Below, in pieces: positions 47,738 to 57,141 of a DNA stretch of 64,000 nucleotides. The translations under genes were made by a program, and so were the position numbers. The stretch covers positions 1-64,000 of the forward strand of contig CAZKKY010000002.1 of NCBI GenBank assembly GCA_964553715.1, written 5' to 3'. Each line of letters opens with the position of its first letter. Within the stretch, counting starts at the first letter, position 1. The stretch comes from JAGOJE01 sp964553715. GTDB lineage: Bacteria > Pseudomonadota > Alphaproteobacteria > Rickettsiales > Rickettsiaceae. The notes under the pieces were generated by a model, which searched no databases, was not told where the DNA came from, and saw only the letters and a program-made list of their open reading frames with translations.

Positions 47738-49447
47738 CTACTTTGACTGATGGTTTATATAAGATTGTTGAATTATTGACAATATATTGTTCCATGTCCA
47801 GTATATAAGAAGTCCTGCTGGAAAGCTACTAAACATAAATAAAAACATCAATGGCATAAATTTCATTACCTGAGCTTGCACTTCATCAGCTGGTGGCGGA
47901 CTCATTCTTTGCTGCAAATACATAGTAATACCCATCAATAAAGGCCACACCCCTAGCATTAAAAATGATGGTGGAGTAAATGGAAGCAATCCAAAAAGAT
48001 TGAATATAGTAGTAGGATCTGGAGCTGACAAATCTCTAATCCACCCAAAAAATGGCGCATGACGCATCTCTATAGTAACATATAGCACCTTATATAGGGA
48101 GAAAAAGACTGGTATTTGTATTAAGAGGGGTAAACACCCAGCAACAGGATTTACATTCTCCTTTTTATACATAGCCATAATCTCCTGATTTAGCCTAACT
48201 TTATCTTCTGCATATAAAGTCTTTAAACGATCTATTTCAGGCTGCAACTCCTTCATTTTTTTCATAGAACGATAAGATTTGCTCGCCATTCCAAACATAA
48301 GCAGCTTAATGAGGACAGTGACGATTAAAATACTGACACCAAAATTACCGCAATATTTATAAAAGAAATTCAGAATATTAAACAAAGGTTTCGTGATAAT
48401 ATAGAACATACCGAAATCTATAGCTCTGTCAAAAAGACGTATGTTATATTCTTGCTCATATTTATCTAACAAATCTACTTTTTTAGCCCCAGTAAAAAGA
48501 TGATTTGTAATTATTAAGCTAGAACCTGAATCAATAACTTTTTGATCACCTATAAAATCTATTTGATATTTATCACCTGAATTTTGTAGTGAATGTGAAA
48601 AACTAGATTTATAAGTCAAAGACTGATCCGGAATAAAAGCAGATAGCCAATATTTATCGCTTATACCAATCCAGTCTATTTGATTAGATACAATCAAAAT
48701 ATTATGTTTTTCCTTTACATCCTCAAATGTTATATCTTCTAATTTGCCATTAAATGACCCTATAGGACCTTGATGTAAAATCTGCACAGCTTTTTGCTGA
48801 TCTGAATAATTTCTATTAATTAAACCATAAGGACTAAGAGCAATAGAATTATTACTATTATTAATCACTGATTGTTTTATAGTAAACATATAGTCGTTAT
48901 CTAAAGAAAGGCTTATAACAAACTTTACATTGTCTTCATTTATCCATGTAAGATTGACATCCTGCCCTGGACTTAATTCTTCTTTATCTGCACTCCATAT
49001 TGTATCTGAAGACGGTAGCTTTGCCCCCCCGACACCAACCCATCCTACTTCTGCAAAATAAGCTTTATTGCTATTTGATGGCGACAAAAGAATTGCATCT
49101 TTGCTACCTGCTGCAGTAGTTTCTTTGTAATCATTTAGAGTTATATCGTCGAATCTTGCACCTTTCAGAGATATAGACCCTGTAAGGCGACTACTTATGA
49201 TTTTTACTCTTTTTGAGCTTGCTATCTCTTCATCTCTTTTAATTATACTAGGCACAGATATACTATTATTAGCGCTCGAAGATACTGGCCTAGCCTCATC
49301 GGAAGATTTGTTGTTTTGGAAAGAAGTGGTTTTAGAACTACGAGCGATAGCTGCAAGACGCGGACGCTCATAAAAATATTGCCAACCTACCATAATAAGA
49401 ATAGATATAGCTATTGCTAATATTAAATTTTTACTGTTATCATTCAT
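47738..49447 (-). CDS. yidC: Membrane protein insertase YidC
   Basis: YidC inserts and folds inner-membrane proteins with or without SecYEG. An N-terminal membrane helix (about 7-25) is followed by a large periplasmic domain (about 60-340). The conserved five-helix core starts at about 360 ([19 protein letters not shown]). It includes [37 protein letters not shown] and the final [16 protein letters not shown]. Its 569 residues are normal. rnpA and rpmH are not next to it here. Confidence 0.96.
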   Translation of the reverse strand: MNDNSKNLILAIAISILIMVGWQYFYERPRLAAIARSSKTTSFQNNKSSDEARPVSSSANNSISVPSIIKRDEEIASSKRVKIISSRLTGSISLKGARFDDITLNDYKETTAAGSKDAILLSPSNSNKAYFAEVGWVGVGGAKLPSSDTIWSADKEELSPGQDVNLTWINEDNVKFVISLSLDNDYMFTIKQSVINNSNNSIALSPYGLINRNYSDQQKAVQILHQGPIGSFNGKLEDITFEDVKEKHNILIVSNQIDWIGISDKYWLSAFIPDQSLTYKSSFSHSLQNSGDKYQIDFIGDQKVIDSGSSLIITNHLFTGAKKVDLLDKYEQEYNIRLFDRAIDFGMFYIITKPLFNILNFFYKYCGNFGVSILIVTVLIKLLMFGMASKSYRSMKKMKELQPEIDRLKTLYAEDKVRLNQEIMAMYKKENVNPVAGCLPLLIQIPVFFSLYKVLYVTIEMRHAPFFGWIRDLSAPDPTTIFNLFGLLPFTPPSFLMLGVWPLLMGITMYLQQRMSPPPADEVQAQVMKFMPLMFLFMFSSFPAGLLIYWTWNNILSIIQQSYINHQSK

Positions 49448-49470
49448 CTAATCAAACCTAAGTAATTTCT

Positions 49471-49517
49471 GACCTTAATTATAGACAAGAGTTCTATAAG
49501 ATTTAACCAATAAGGTC
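49471..49517. promoter_or_regulatory. Nested stem-loop upstream of yidC
   Basis: GACCTTA (49471-49477) pairs with TAAGGTC (49511-49517). Inside, TTATAGA (49479-49485) pairs with TCTATAA (49493-49499), leaving an 11-base bulge on one side. It begins 24 bases before the yidC start on the minus strand and lies after the tadA stop. It may be a leader structure of yidC or an end of the tadA transcript. Confidence 0.35.
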
Positions 49518-49640
49518 AAGAATATTCATAACCTTTTGATTGCTATTTGATCCATAACACTAATCTGCAATATCAACTTTACAGAACTAGATCTCCGATA
49601 TCATTACTAAATTTTATATTATTTCTATTACTAATAAGCT

Positions 49641-50093
49641 CTATTTTCTCAAAGCTTTAAAAAAATCTGTTAATATTTTAGATGATTCGTCTTCTTTAAT
49701 ACCAGGATAAATTTCTGGCTTATAATGACAATTAGCATTTGTAAAAAACCTAACACCATTTTCTATCCCCCCGGATTTAGAATCACTAGCTCCATAAAAC
49801 AACCGTTTTATACGAGAGTACGAAATAGCAGCTGCACACATTGCGCAGGGTTCTAAGGTAACATATATATCGCAAGACAAAAGATATTTTTTACCTAAGA
49901 ACTTACATGCTTCATTAATGGCTAATATTTCGGCATGAAATATAGGGTTAGAATAAGATTCAACCAAATTATGACTCCTAGCTATTACCTCCTTAGTCTT
50001 ATTATCAACAATAATAGCACCAACAGGAACTTCTCCTATCTTAAATGCTTTATATGCTTCTTCTAAAGCCAGATTCATAAAGTTATTGATCAT
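49641..50093 (-). CDS. tadA: tRNA-specific adenosine deaminase
   Basis: TadA converts A34 to inosine in tRNA-Arg(ACG). The zinc site is HAE (His53, Glu55) with PCAMC (Cys83, Cys86), and VPVGAIIVD and ALEEA-type N-terminus (LALEEAYKAFKIGEVPVGA) are family marks. Its 150 residues are normal. It is last in rluD-nadK-hemH-tadA on the minus strand, 20 bases after hemH. Confidence 0.94.
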   Translation of the reverse strand: MINNFMNLALEEAYKAFKIGEVPVGAIIVDNKTKEVIARSHNLVESYSNPIFHAEILAINEACKFLGKKYLLSCDIYVTLEPCAMCAAAISYSRIKRLFYGASDSKSGGIENGVRFFTNANCHYKPEIYPGIKEDESSKILTDFFKALRK

Positions 50094-50113
50094 ATATAGT
50101 ACCTATATAGCCC

Positions 50114-51151
50114 CTAAGTCTTATTACACAAACATTTAGAAAAATTCTCAGGACATTTTCTATTAAAAACAACGTCAGATGTAATAGATGAATTCTCTTG
50201 AGCATTGATTACAAGATTTGCAAGTGATTCTATAAATCTATCGTCTATGCTAAGGGTAGGCACTCTTATGTAATTCATATTGTAATCTTGCGCAATTTGA
50301 AAATATTCAATATCAAGTTCGACTAAAGTTTCAACATGCTCAGATACGAATGCAATAGGTACTATTACTAGATCTTTACCATTAATGCAGGCCTCTTTTA
50401 CTTCTTCTTCTGTATTTGGAGCAAGCCATTCAAGAGGCCCTACTCTACTTTGGTATGTGATTTTGTAATCAAGATTTTTAATATTAAGTTTTTTTACAAT
50501 TAATTTTACAGTTTCTTCTATTTGCCACTGGTAAGGATCACCATTTAAGATTATTTTTTTAGGAAGACCATGAGCAGAAAATAGTAGTCTAATATTGTCT
50601 GTTTTGGATAGTTTATTTATAGAATCAGATATAAGCGATGCATGAGATGATATAAAATCTGCATCATCAAAATAACAACATATCGTTTTTTGCTTAGCTA
50701 CCACACCTTCTTTCAGAAATGCTTCTTTTAGATCAAGAACTGCAGATCCTGTAGTAGTAGTAGAAAATTGCGGATAAAGAGGCAATATTATAACTTCATC
50801 AGGATTATAAATCTTGATTTCTTTTGCGACTTCAAAAGATCTTGGATGATAGTGACGCATTACAATAAATATTTTAACATTACGTCCTTTTAATTTTTTT
50901 TCCAATGCATCTTTTTGCCTTTGGGTCTCTTCCATAATAGGAGATTTGCCACCAACTAATTTGTATATCTCCATAGCTTTTTTATTGCGCATAATAGATA
51001 TCAGACTAGCTACTAACCATCTAAAAGGATTGGGCAAATCTATGATAGATCTATCGTAAAATAAATTAAATAAAAAATTCCTCACAGAGGTAAGGCTATC
51101 AGGCCCACCTAGGTTCATAAGCACTACAGCTGTTTTGGGTGTTTTAGTCAT
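50114..51151 (-). CDS. hemH: Ferrochelatase
   Basis: HemH inserts iron into protoporphyrin IX, the last step of haem synthesis. VVLMNLGGPDSL is the N-terminal signature and LFSAHGLPKK carries the metal-site His. GPLEWLAPNTEEEVKE and PIAFVSEHVETLVELDIEY are conserved. Its 345 residues are normal. The C-terminus has a Cys cluster, RKCPENFSKCLCNKT, of the sort that holds a [2Fe-2S] cluster in some ferrochelatases, though spacing alone does not prove it. HemJ, the preceding enzyme, is also in the window. Confidence 0.96.
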   Translation of the reverse strand: MTKTPKTAVVLMNLGGPDSLTSVRNFLFNLFYDRSIIDLPNPFRWLVASLISIMRNKKAMEIYKLVGGKSPIMEETQRQKDALEKKLKGRNVKIFIVMRHYHPRSFEVAKEIKIYNPDEVIILPLYPQFSTTTTGSAVLDLKEAFLKEGVVAKQKTICCYFDDADFISSHASLISDSINKLSKTDNIRLLFSAHGLPKKIILNGDPYQWQIEETVKLIVKKLNIKNLDYKITYQSRVGPLEWLAPNTEEEVKEACINGKDLVIVPIAFVSEHVETLVELDIEYFQIAQDYNMNYIRVPTLSIDDRFIESLANLVINAQENSSITSDVVFNRKCPENFSKCLCNKT

Positions 51152-51177
51152 ATCTGTTCTACCTTATATCGTTTAAG

Positions 51178-51951
51178 TTATATTATAAATTGCTCTTTTA
51201 TCATTCTATCTTCTAACCTATGATTAGGATTAAATAATATCCTTATGGGAAGAGATCTATTCTCATGAATATTTAGTGATAATATATTAAAAAATTCATG
51301 AAAGTCTGATACAGCACTTACAGGGCGTAACTCTGGATCAATAATCTCAAATGTGATTACACTACTACATGGCAACAAAGCTCCGCGCCACCTTCTAGGA
51401 CGGAAAGCACACACTGGAGTAAGACACAACAATTTAGACTCTAATGGTAAGATAGGTCCACCAGCTGATAAATTATAAGCACTACTACCAGCAGGCGTAG
51501 ATACCATAGCACCATCAGCAACAAGAGATTCCATTCTTTTTACCCCATCAATACTGATAGAAAATTTTGCAGCATGATTAGTGCGTCTAAAAATAGATAT
51601 CTCATTAATAGCCATAGCGGATTTTTCTTTCCCATCTAAATCATATGCCTTCATTACTAAAGGATAAATCTCTGTAGCAATAGCATTTTCTATATGTTTT
51701 GATAAATTTTGATATATAGGGTCATTCATCAAAAACCCTACAGAGCCTGTGTTGATTCCATAGAAGGCCTTACCAAGATGAATATATTTATGAATAGCAT
51801 GTAGCATCTGACCATCACCACCAATTACTAATATCACATCTACATTACTATCTTTACTAAGGTCAGTTATCGCATTATATTCCAGCATTTTTTGGAGTAA
51901 ATCTGAAGCTTTACTTGAAGTACAAGATACATATCCTATTTTTAACGCCAT
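51178..51951 (-). CDS. nadK: NAD kinase
   Basis: NadK phosphorylates NAD to NADP. VILVIGGDGQMLHAIH carries the GGDG motif and YGINTGSVGFLMN is the following conserved segment. The substrate loop is VSTPAGSSAYNLSAGGPIL. Its 257 residues are normal. It lies 26 bases upstream of hemH. Confidence 0.95.
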   Translation of the reverse strand: MALKIGYVSCTSSKASDLLQKMLEYNAITDLSKDSNVDVILVIGGDGQMLHAIHKYIHLGKAFYGINTGSVGFLMNDPIYQNLSKHIENAIATEIYPLVMKAYDLDGKEKSAMAINEISIFRRTNHAAKFSISIDGVKRMESLVADGAMVSTPAGSSAYNLSAGGPILPLESKLLCLTPVCAFRPRRWRGALLPCSSVITFEIIDPELRPVSAVSDFHEFFNILSLNIHENRSLPIRILFNPNHRLEDRMIKEQFII

Positions 51952-52077
51952 AATTACCTCCTGATATTCAAAGCTACCTCCTTAAATTTAAGGATAATAC
52001 CAATTCTTTTTTTTAGCAAATAGATAAACTAGAATTTAGAAAGCAACTTACACCCTATCTTGATTCATGCAAAAAAA

Positions 52078-53037
52078 TTAAGAAGATTGTTTAAGTAAAT
52101 CCTTAATTTTTTCCATATCTTTTGGTATAGGACTATAGAAGTTTAAAAGATTATTACTTACTGGATGATTAAATTCTATATAAGATGAATGTAAAGCTTG
52201 CCTACCAAATTCTTTTAATGCAGCAGCTTGTTCTCCTTTATAATGAGAAGATATTTTACGCATATTATTTCCATAAGTCTGATCTCCTACTATTGAATGG
52301 CCGATATGGGTCATGTGGACTCTAATTTGATGAGTCCTACCAGTATCTAGTCTACATTCTACAAAACTAGCATGAGGGAATATTTCAAGTACCTTATAGT
52401 TTGTTTTAGATATTTTTCCTCCGCTGCGCACTACATTCATACGCATACGGTCATGAGTATGTCTTGCAATATTTGTTACTATAGTACCTTCATGAGGAAC
52501 TGGAATGCCCCATATTATAGCATTATATACTCTCTTTAAATTCCTTGTTTCTATTTGCTTGGCAAGAGATTGATGGGATATATCATTTTTTGCCACCACC
52601 ATAAGTCCCGAAGTGTCTCTATCTAACCTATGGACTATACCAGGCCTTAATACTCCTCCAATTCCAGATAGACTATTTCCGCAAACTGCAAGAAGTGCGT
52701 TTACAAGAGTATCATCATAATGACCAGGGCTTGGATGAACAGTAAGACCTGCTTGTTTGTTTATTACAAGTAGATGCTCGTCTTCATATATAATATCCAG
52801 ATCTATATTGGCGGGTTTTATAGTAGTATCTACTGGATCTTGCACTGTAATTGTGATATCATCGCCTTGATATATAATTTTAGATGCGTCAGTAGTTGTA
52901 ATGTTGTTTACCACTACATTACTAGATTTAATTAATTGCTGAATTCTAGTACGGGTAAGATTAGATAAAATAGTTAGAGCTTTGTCTAATCGTACTCTTG
53001 CTAGATTCTCTGGAATCTTAAAGCTATAGTCATGCAT
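52078..53037 (-). CDS. rluD: RluD-family 23S rRNA pseudouridine synthase
   Basis: The protein has an N-terminal S4 RNA-binding domain (about 12-70, RLDKALTILSNLTRTRIQQLI) and a pseudouridine synthase domain. The catalytic Asp is in VHRLDRDTSGLMVVAKN and RTHQIRVHMTHIGHSIVGDQTYG is typical. Its 319 residues are normal. RluD modifies helix 69 of 23S rRNA; assignment within RluA/C/D is by overall resemblance. It starts 41 bases from the divergent UDG gene. Confidence 0.9.
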   Translation of the reverse strand: MHDYSFKIPENLARVRLDKALTILSNLTRTRIQQLIKSSNVVVNNITTTDASKIIYQGDDITITVQDPVDTTIKPANIDLDIIYEDEHLLVINKQAGLTVHPSPGHYDDTLVNALLAVCGNSLSGIGGVLRPGIVHRLDRDTSGLMVVAKNDISHQSLAKQIETRNLKRVYNAIIWGIPVPHEGTIVTNIARHTHDRMRMNVVRSGGKISKTNYKVLEIFPHASFVECRLDTGRTHQIRVHMTHIGHSIVGDQTYGNNMRKISSHYKGEQAAALKEFGRQALHSSYIEFNHPVSNNLLNFYSPIPKDMEKIKDLLKQSS

Positions 53038-53077
53038 ATTGTATTATTTTAAAATCAAAGTTAAATTAGCACAATTA

Positions 53078-53818
53078 ATGAAATATGAAAAGAATAAAGA
53101 CTCGAAAATAGAATCACTAGCTGCTCTAAAGTGGTACGCTGCTATGGATATAGATGATATGACTTCTATTACTCATGATAATGACAGTAACCCTTATAAT
53201 AGTAAGGATGAACCATCTATTCCTTCGGGTAAATCTCTTCCATCTTTAGCAGAGCTAAAAGAAACAGTAATGAATTTTACAGGATGCGATCTTAAAAAAA
53301 CAGCAACTAATACTGTTTTTTCAGATGGCATAGAGTCTTCTAAAATAATGGTTATCGGTGAAGCGCCAGGAGCCACAGAAGATGAAAAAGGTATACCCTT
53401 TTGTGGTGATAGCGGAAAATTACTAGATAATATGTTTTCTTCTATAGGATTATCAAGAAAAACCAATCTTTATATTACCAACATAATTTTTTGGAGACCT
53501 CCTGCAAATCGTAGACCTACAAAAGAAGAGGTTGAAATTTGCTTACCACTAGTAGAGCAGCATATAGCAATAATAAAACCTAAACTTATTATTCTAGTTG
53601 GTAGCACAGCTGTTACAAGCTTACTAGGAGAAGGATTCCAAATTAGTAAAATTCGTCAAGAGTACTATTCCTACAAGAACAAATATCTAGACTCTGAAAT
53701 AAAAGCTACAGCATTATTCCATCCAGCTTATTTGATGCGTCAACCAATGCAAAAGAAAACCACATGGCATGATCTACTCAAAATCAAAGAGTTTATCTCT
53801 AAAAATGTTATATTATAG
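53078..53818 (+). CDS. Type-4 uracil-DNA glycosylase
   Basis: This Fe-S uracil-DNA glycosylase removes uracil from DNA to start base excision repair. Motif A is IMVIGEAPGATEDEKG and motif B is LFHPAYLMRQP. GCDLKKTATNTVF is the alphaproteobacterial form of the Fe-S region. An upstream TTG at 53039 is in frame, but ATG 53078 fits family length (246 residues) and places LAALKWYAAM near residue 15. It is divergent from rluD and upstream of gltA. Confidence 0.9.
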   Translation: MKYEKNKDSKIESLAALKWYAAMDIDDMTSITHDNDSNPYNSKDEPSIPSGKSLPSLAELKETVMNFTGCDLKKTATNTVFSDGIESSKIMVIGEAPGATEDEKGIPFCGDSGKLLDNMFSSIGLSRKTNLYITNIIFWRPPANRRPTKEEVEICLPLVEQHIAIIKPKLIILVGSTAVTSLLGEGFQISKIRQEYYSYKNKYLDSEIKATALFHPAYLMRQPMQKKTTWHDLLKIKEFISKNVIL

Positions 53819-53889
53819 GATTTTTATTTGATTTTTAATTCATTATTAAGCTACTATCTGATTCTATTTAATAGAATTAGAGTAAATGG

Positions 53890-55170
53890 ATGACACAGCA
53901 AAGTAAATTCGCAGAATTAAAGATAGGCGACAAATTAATCAAATTACCTATTTACGAGGCAACAATAGGACAAAATGTCATAGATGTCACTAAATTATAC
54001 CATGATAGTGGATATTTTACATATGACCCTAGCTTTATGTCTACAGCATCTTGTAAATCCTCTATTACATACATAGATGGAAATCTTGGTATATTAAGGC
54101 ATCGTGGATATAATATCAAAGATCTTGCTAATAATTGCCAGTTTTTAGACGTAGCATATTTACTCCTAAATGGCAATTTGCCTAATAAAGATCAACAAAA
54201 ATCATTTATTTTAAAAGTCACGCATCACTCGTTAGTAACAGAACAAATGCGCCATTTATTTGGAGCTTTCCGTCATTCTGCTCACCCTATGGCAATAATG
54301 CTTGCAGCGACAGGCTCTTTATCTGCATTATACTATGATTCACTAAGTATTGATAGTAAAGAAGATAGATATCTAGCTGCTATAAGGCTTATTGCAAAGA
54401 TCCCAACAATAGCTGCTATGGCATATAAATATTCTATTGGTCAGCCATTTATTTATCCTGATAATTCATTAGGATTTGCTGAAAATTTCTTATATATGAT
54501 GTTTGCTACCCCTTCTGAAAAATACGTAGTAAACCCTGTAGTTAGTAGAGCGTTAGATAAAATTTTCATTTTACATGCAGATCACGAACAAAACGCTTCT
54601 ACTTCTACTGTAAGGGGCACTGGATCTTCTGAGGCAAACCCATTTGCTTGCATAAGTGCTGGCATAGCATCTCTTTGGGGGCCTGCACACGGTGGTGCTA
54701 ATGAGGCTGTAATTAAAATGCTTCATGAAATAAAAACTATAGATCGTATCGGAGAATTTATAGATAAAGCCAAAGATAAAACCAGTGGATTTAGGTTGAT
54801 GGGTTTTGGCCACCGTGTTTATAAAAATTATGACCCTAGAGCAGAAGTTCTTAGAGAAATATGTAAAGAAGTTTTGCTAGAGCTTGGGCAAAGTGACAAT
54901 CCAATCCTCCAAATTGCTATGGAATTAGAACGCATAGCATTAAGTGATCCATATTTTATTGAGAGAAAATTATACCCAAATGTAGATTTTTATTCTGGCA
55001 TAATATATGAGGCGATGGGTATACCTCCCCAAATGTTTACTGTATTATTTGTTGTAGCACGCAGCGTTGGGTGGATGTCTCAATGGCTTGAAATGCATGA
55101 GGATCCTGAAATGAAAATCAGTCGTCCTCGTCAACTATATACAGGGCATATAGAACGTAATATTAAGTAA
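53890..55170 (+). CDS. gltA: Citrate synthase
   Basis: GltA condenses oxaloacetate and acetyl-CoA, the entry step of the TCA cycle. Catalytic residues lie in [32 protein letters not shown] and [14 protein letters not shown]. The Gram-negative type N-terminus ([26 protein letters not shown] segment at about 27) is present. Its 426 residues are standard. icd follows 20 bases later, so the two TCA genes are probably one unit. Confidence 0.97.
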   Translation: MTQQSKFAELKIGDKLIKLPIYEATIGQNVIDVTKLYHDSGYFTYDPSFMSTASCKSSITYIDGNLGILRHRGYNIKDLANNCQFLDVAYLLLNGNLPNKDQQKSFILKVTHHSLVTEQMRHLFGAFRHSAHPMAIMLAATGSLSALYYDSLSIDSKEDRYLAAIRLIAKIPTIAAMAYKYSIGQPFIYPDNSLGFAENFLYMMFATPSEKYVVNPVVSRALDKIFILHADHEQNASTSTVRGTGSSEANPFACISAGIASLWGPAHGGANEAVIKMLHEIKTIDRIGEFIDKAKDKTSGFRLMGFGHRVYKNYDPRAEVLREICKEVLLELGQSDNPILQIAMELERIALSDPYFIERKLYPNVDFYSGIIYEAMGIPPQMFTVLFVVARSVGWMSQWLEMHEDPEMKISRPRQLYTGHIERNIK

Positions 55171-55190
55171 ATACAATACAAAGGTACAAA

Positions 55191-56645
55191 ATGAAAAATA
55201 ATCTCACACCTATTACTGTAGCTTTTGGTGATGGTATAGGCCCAGAAATAATGGATGCGACACTAAGAATTCTAAAAGAAGCCGAAGCCGATATTAGAAT
55301 AGAAACTATAGAAATAGGTGAAAAATTATATCAGAAACACTATACTTCTGGAATAGCAGGAGATACATGGGAATCTATTGGTAGAACAAGAGTATTACTT
55401 AAAGCACCTATTACAACTCCACAAGGAGGGGGATATAAAAGCCTTAATGTAACATTACGCAAGGCTCTTGGATTATATGCAAATATTAGGCCTTCTATCT
55501 CTTATTTTCCATTCGTAGAAACATCATTTCCTAATATGGATCTTGTGATAGTAAGGGAAAATGAAGAAGATATTTATGCAGGTATAGAGTATAGACAAAC
55601 ACATAATATGTACTCTTCTTTAAAAATAATAAGCAGAACAGGAAGTGAAAAAATCATCAGATATGCTTTTGAATACGCGGTCAAAAACAATCGTAAGAAG
55701 GTTTCTTGTTTTAGTAAAGATAATATTATGAAATTTTCAGATGGCATATTTCACAAAGTATTTGATGAAATTAAAACAGAATATCCGAATATAGAAAGCA
55801 ATCATTATATAATAGATATAGGGACTGCAAGACTTGCAAATAATCCTGAAAACTTTGATGTAATTGTAACGTCAAATCTATATGGAGATATAATTTCTGA
55901 TGTTGCTTCAGAAATTTCTGGATCTGTTGGCATGGCTGGCAGTTCAAATATAGGAAGCGATTATGCGATGTTTGAAGCGGTGCACGGTTCTGCGCCTGAT
56001 ATTGCAGGACAAAATATTGCGAATCCTTCTGGTCTTATCAATGCAGCTATAATGATGTTAATCCATATTGGTCAAGGATCTACCGCTGCTATCATAGAAA
56101 ATGCATGGAAGAAAACTATTGAAGACGGCATCCATACTACAGACATCTATGTAGAAGGTAAGTCTAAAACTAAGGTAGGAACTAAAGAATTCGCAGATAG
56201 CATAATTGAAAGATTAGGTAGTAAACCTTCTAAATTAAAAGAGGCAAATTATAAGGACGTAGTAAGGAATAACAATAGCGATGCACATAATTATAAAATT
56301 GACTCTTCTTCTAATAAATCTTTAGTTGGAGTTGACGTGTTTTTTGACATAAAAGACCTATCAGTTTTTGAAATTGCATCTAAAATTCATAAATTATCTT
56401 TAGGACTAGAACTAAAAACCATAGCTTCTAAAGGCTTAAAGCTTTGGCCATCAGAGCAAGATATCTCTATAGAATCAGATCACTGGTGTTGTCGTTTTAT
56501 GAATAAGGATTCGGGCGTTATTAAGCATGAAGATATTGTAAATTTATTAGAGAACCTTGCAAAAGCTAAAATAGATTTTATCAAAACAGAAAATCTCTAT
56601 AATTTTGACGACCAAAGAGGATATAGCCTAGCTCAAGGTGAGTAG
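55191..56645 (+). CDS. icd: Isocitrate dehydrogenase, long (Rickettsia/Thermus) type
   Basis: Icd oxidises isocitrate to 2-oxoglutarate. TVAFGDGIGPEIMDATLRIL starts the enzyme, NVTLRKALGLYANIRP binds substrate, and SNLYGDIISDVASEISGSVGMAGSSNIG with EAVHGSAPDIAGQNIANPSG marks the active site and cofactor region (both by position, about 225-285). At 484 residues it carries an extra C-terminal domain (about 345-484) like that of Thermus and Rickettsia enzymes. Cofactor use (NADP expected) is not proven by sequence. It follows gltA and precedes a PDZ-like gene. Confidence 0.94.
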   Translation: MKNNLTPITVAFGDGIGPEIMDATLRILKEAEADIRIETIEIGEKLYQKHYTSGIAGDTWESIGRTRVLLKAPITTPQGGGYKSLNVTLRKALGLYANIRPSISYFPFVETSFPNMDLVIVRENEEDIYAGIEYRQTHNMYSSLKIISRTGSEKIIRYAFEYAVKNNRKKVSCFSKDNIMKFSDGIFHKVFDEIKTEYPNIESNHYIIDIGTARLANNPENFDVIVTSNLYGDIISDVASEISGSVGMAGSSNIGSDYAMFEAVHGSAPDIAGQNIANPSGLINAAIMMLIHIGQGSTAAIIENAWKKTIEDGIHTTDIYVEGKSKTKVGTKEFADSIIERLGSKPSKLKEANYKDVVRNNNSDAHNYKIDSSSNKSLVGVDVFFDIKDLSVFEIASKIHKLSLGLELKTIASKGLKLWPSEQDISIESDHWCCRFMNKDSGVIKHEDIVNLLENLAKAKIDFIKTENLYNFDDQRGYSLAQGE

Positions 56646-56653
56646 GGTAGACA

Positions 56654-57046
56654 ATGTTATCTAATTTGTACACTTATAGCTTTGATGATGGTCAATTTGG
56701 TCAATGCGTCCATCTAACCACAAAATATTATAAAAAAGCAGAGTATGGGTTAGATTATGTAGAATCTTTAACTTATAACGTGATATCTGGAGTAAGAGAA
56801 GGAACTAAATTATACAAAGCTGGTATTAGAAATGGACAAAAAATAATTTCTAATGATGATGTTATAGATAAGGAAAGCCCTGGCCTGCCTATAAGGATTA
56901 CTGTAGAAACAGAACATGGAAATAAAACAATAGTGCTAGAAAGAGAAGGAGAACTTGTATCTGTGCCAGTATTTGTTTTAGATAAAGAAAAATACAATAA
57001 AAATCCTAGCATATGTTTAAAATATCTAGAATTAAGTTCTAAGTAG
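56654..57046 (+). CDS. Small PDZ-like protein, function unknown
   Basis: This 130-residue protein starts 8 bases after icd. Its middle resembles a PDZ domain: VREGTKLYKAGIRNGQKIIS is the GLGF-like entry, and PIRITVETEHGNKTIVLERE is the strand pair that ends such domains. There is no signal peptide, membrane segment or protease domain. It may be the C-terminal remnant of a PDZ-bearing peptidase (for example an M61 type) or a stand-alone adaptor. The N-terminal 35 residues are unassigned. Confidence 0.65.
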   Translation: MLSNLYTYSFDDGQFGQCVHLTTKYYKKAEYGLDYVESLTYNVISGVREGTKLYKAGIRNGQKIISNDDVIDKESPGLPIRITVETEHGNKTIVLEREGELVSVPVFVLDKEKYNKNPSICLKYLELSSK

Positions 57047-57141
57047 CTATGGATTTATACAATAGGAAAGTAAGTCATTGACATATATCATCAATTTACT
57101 TACCCTAATAGCATCTATTTCTACTAGTTAATATTCTATAT

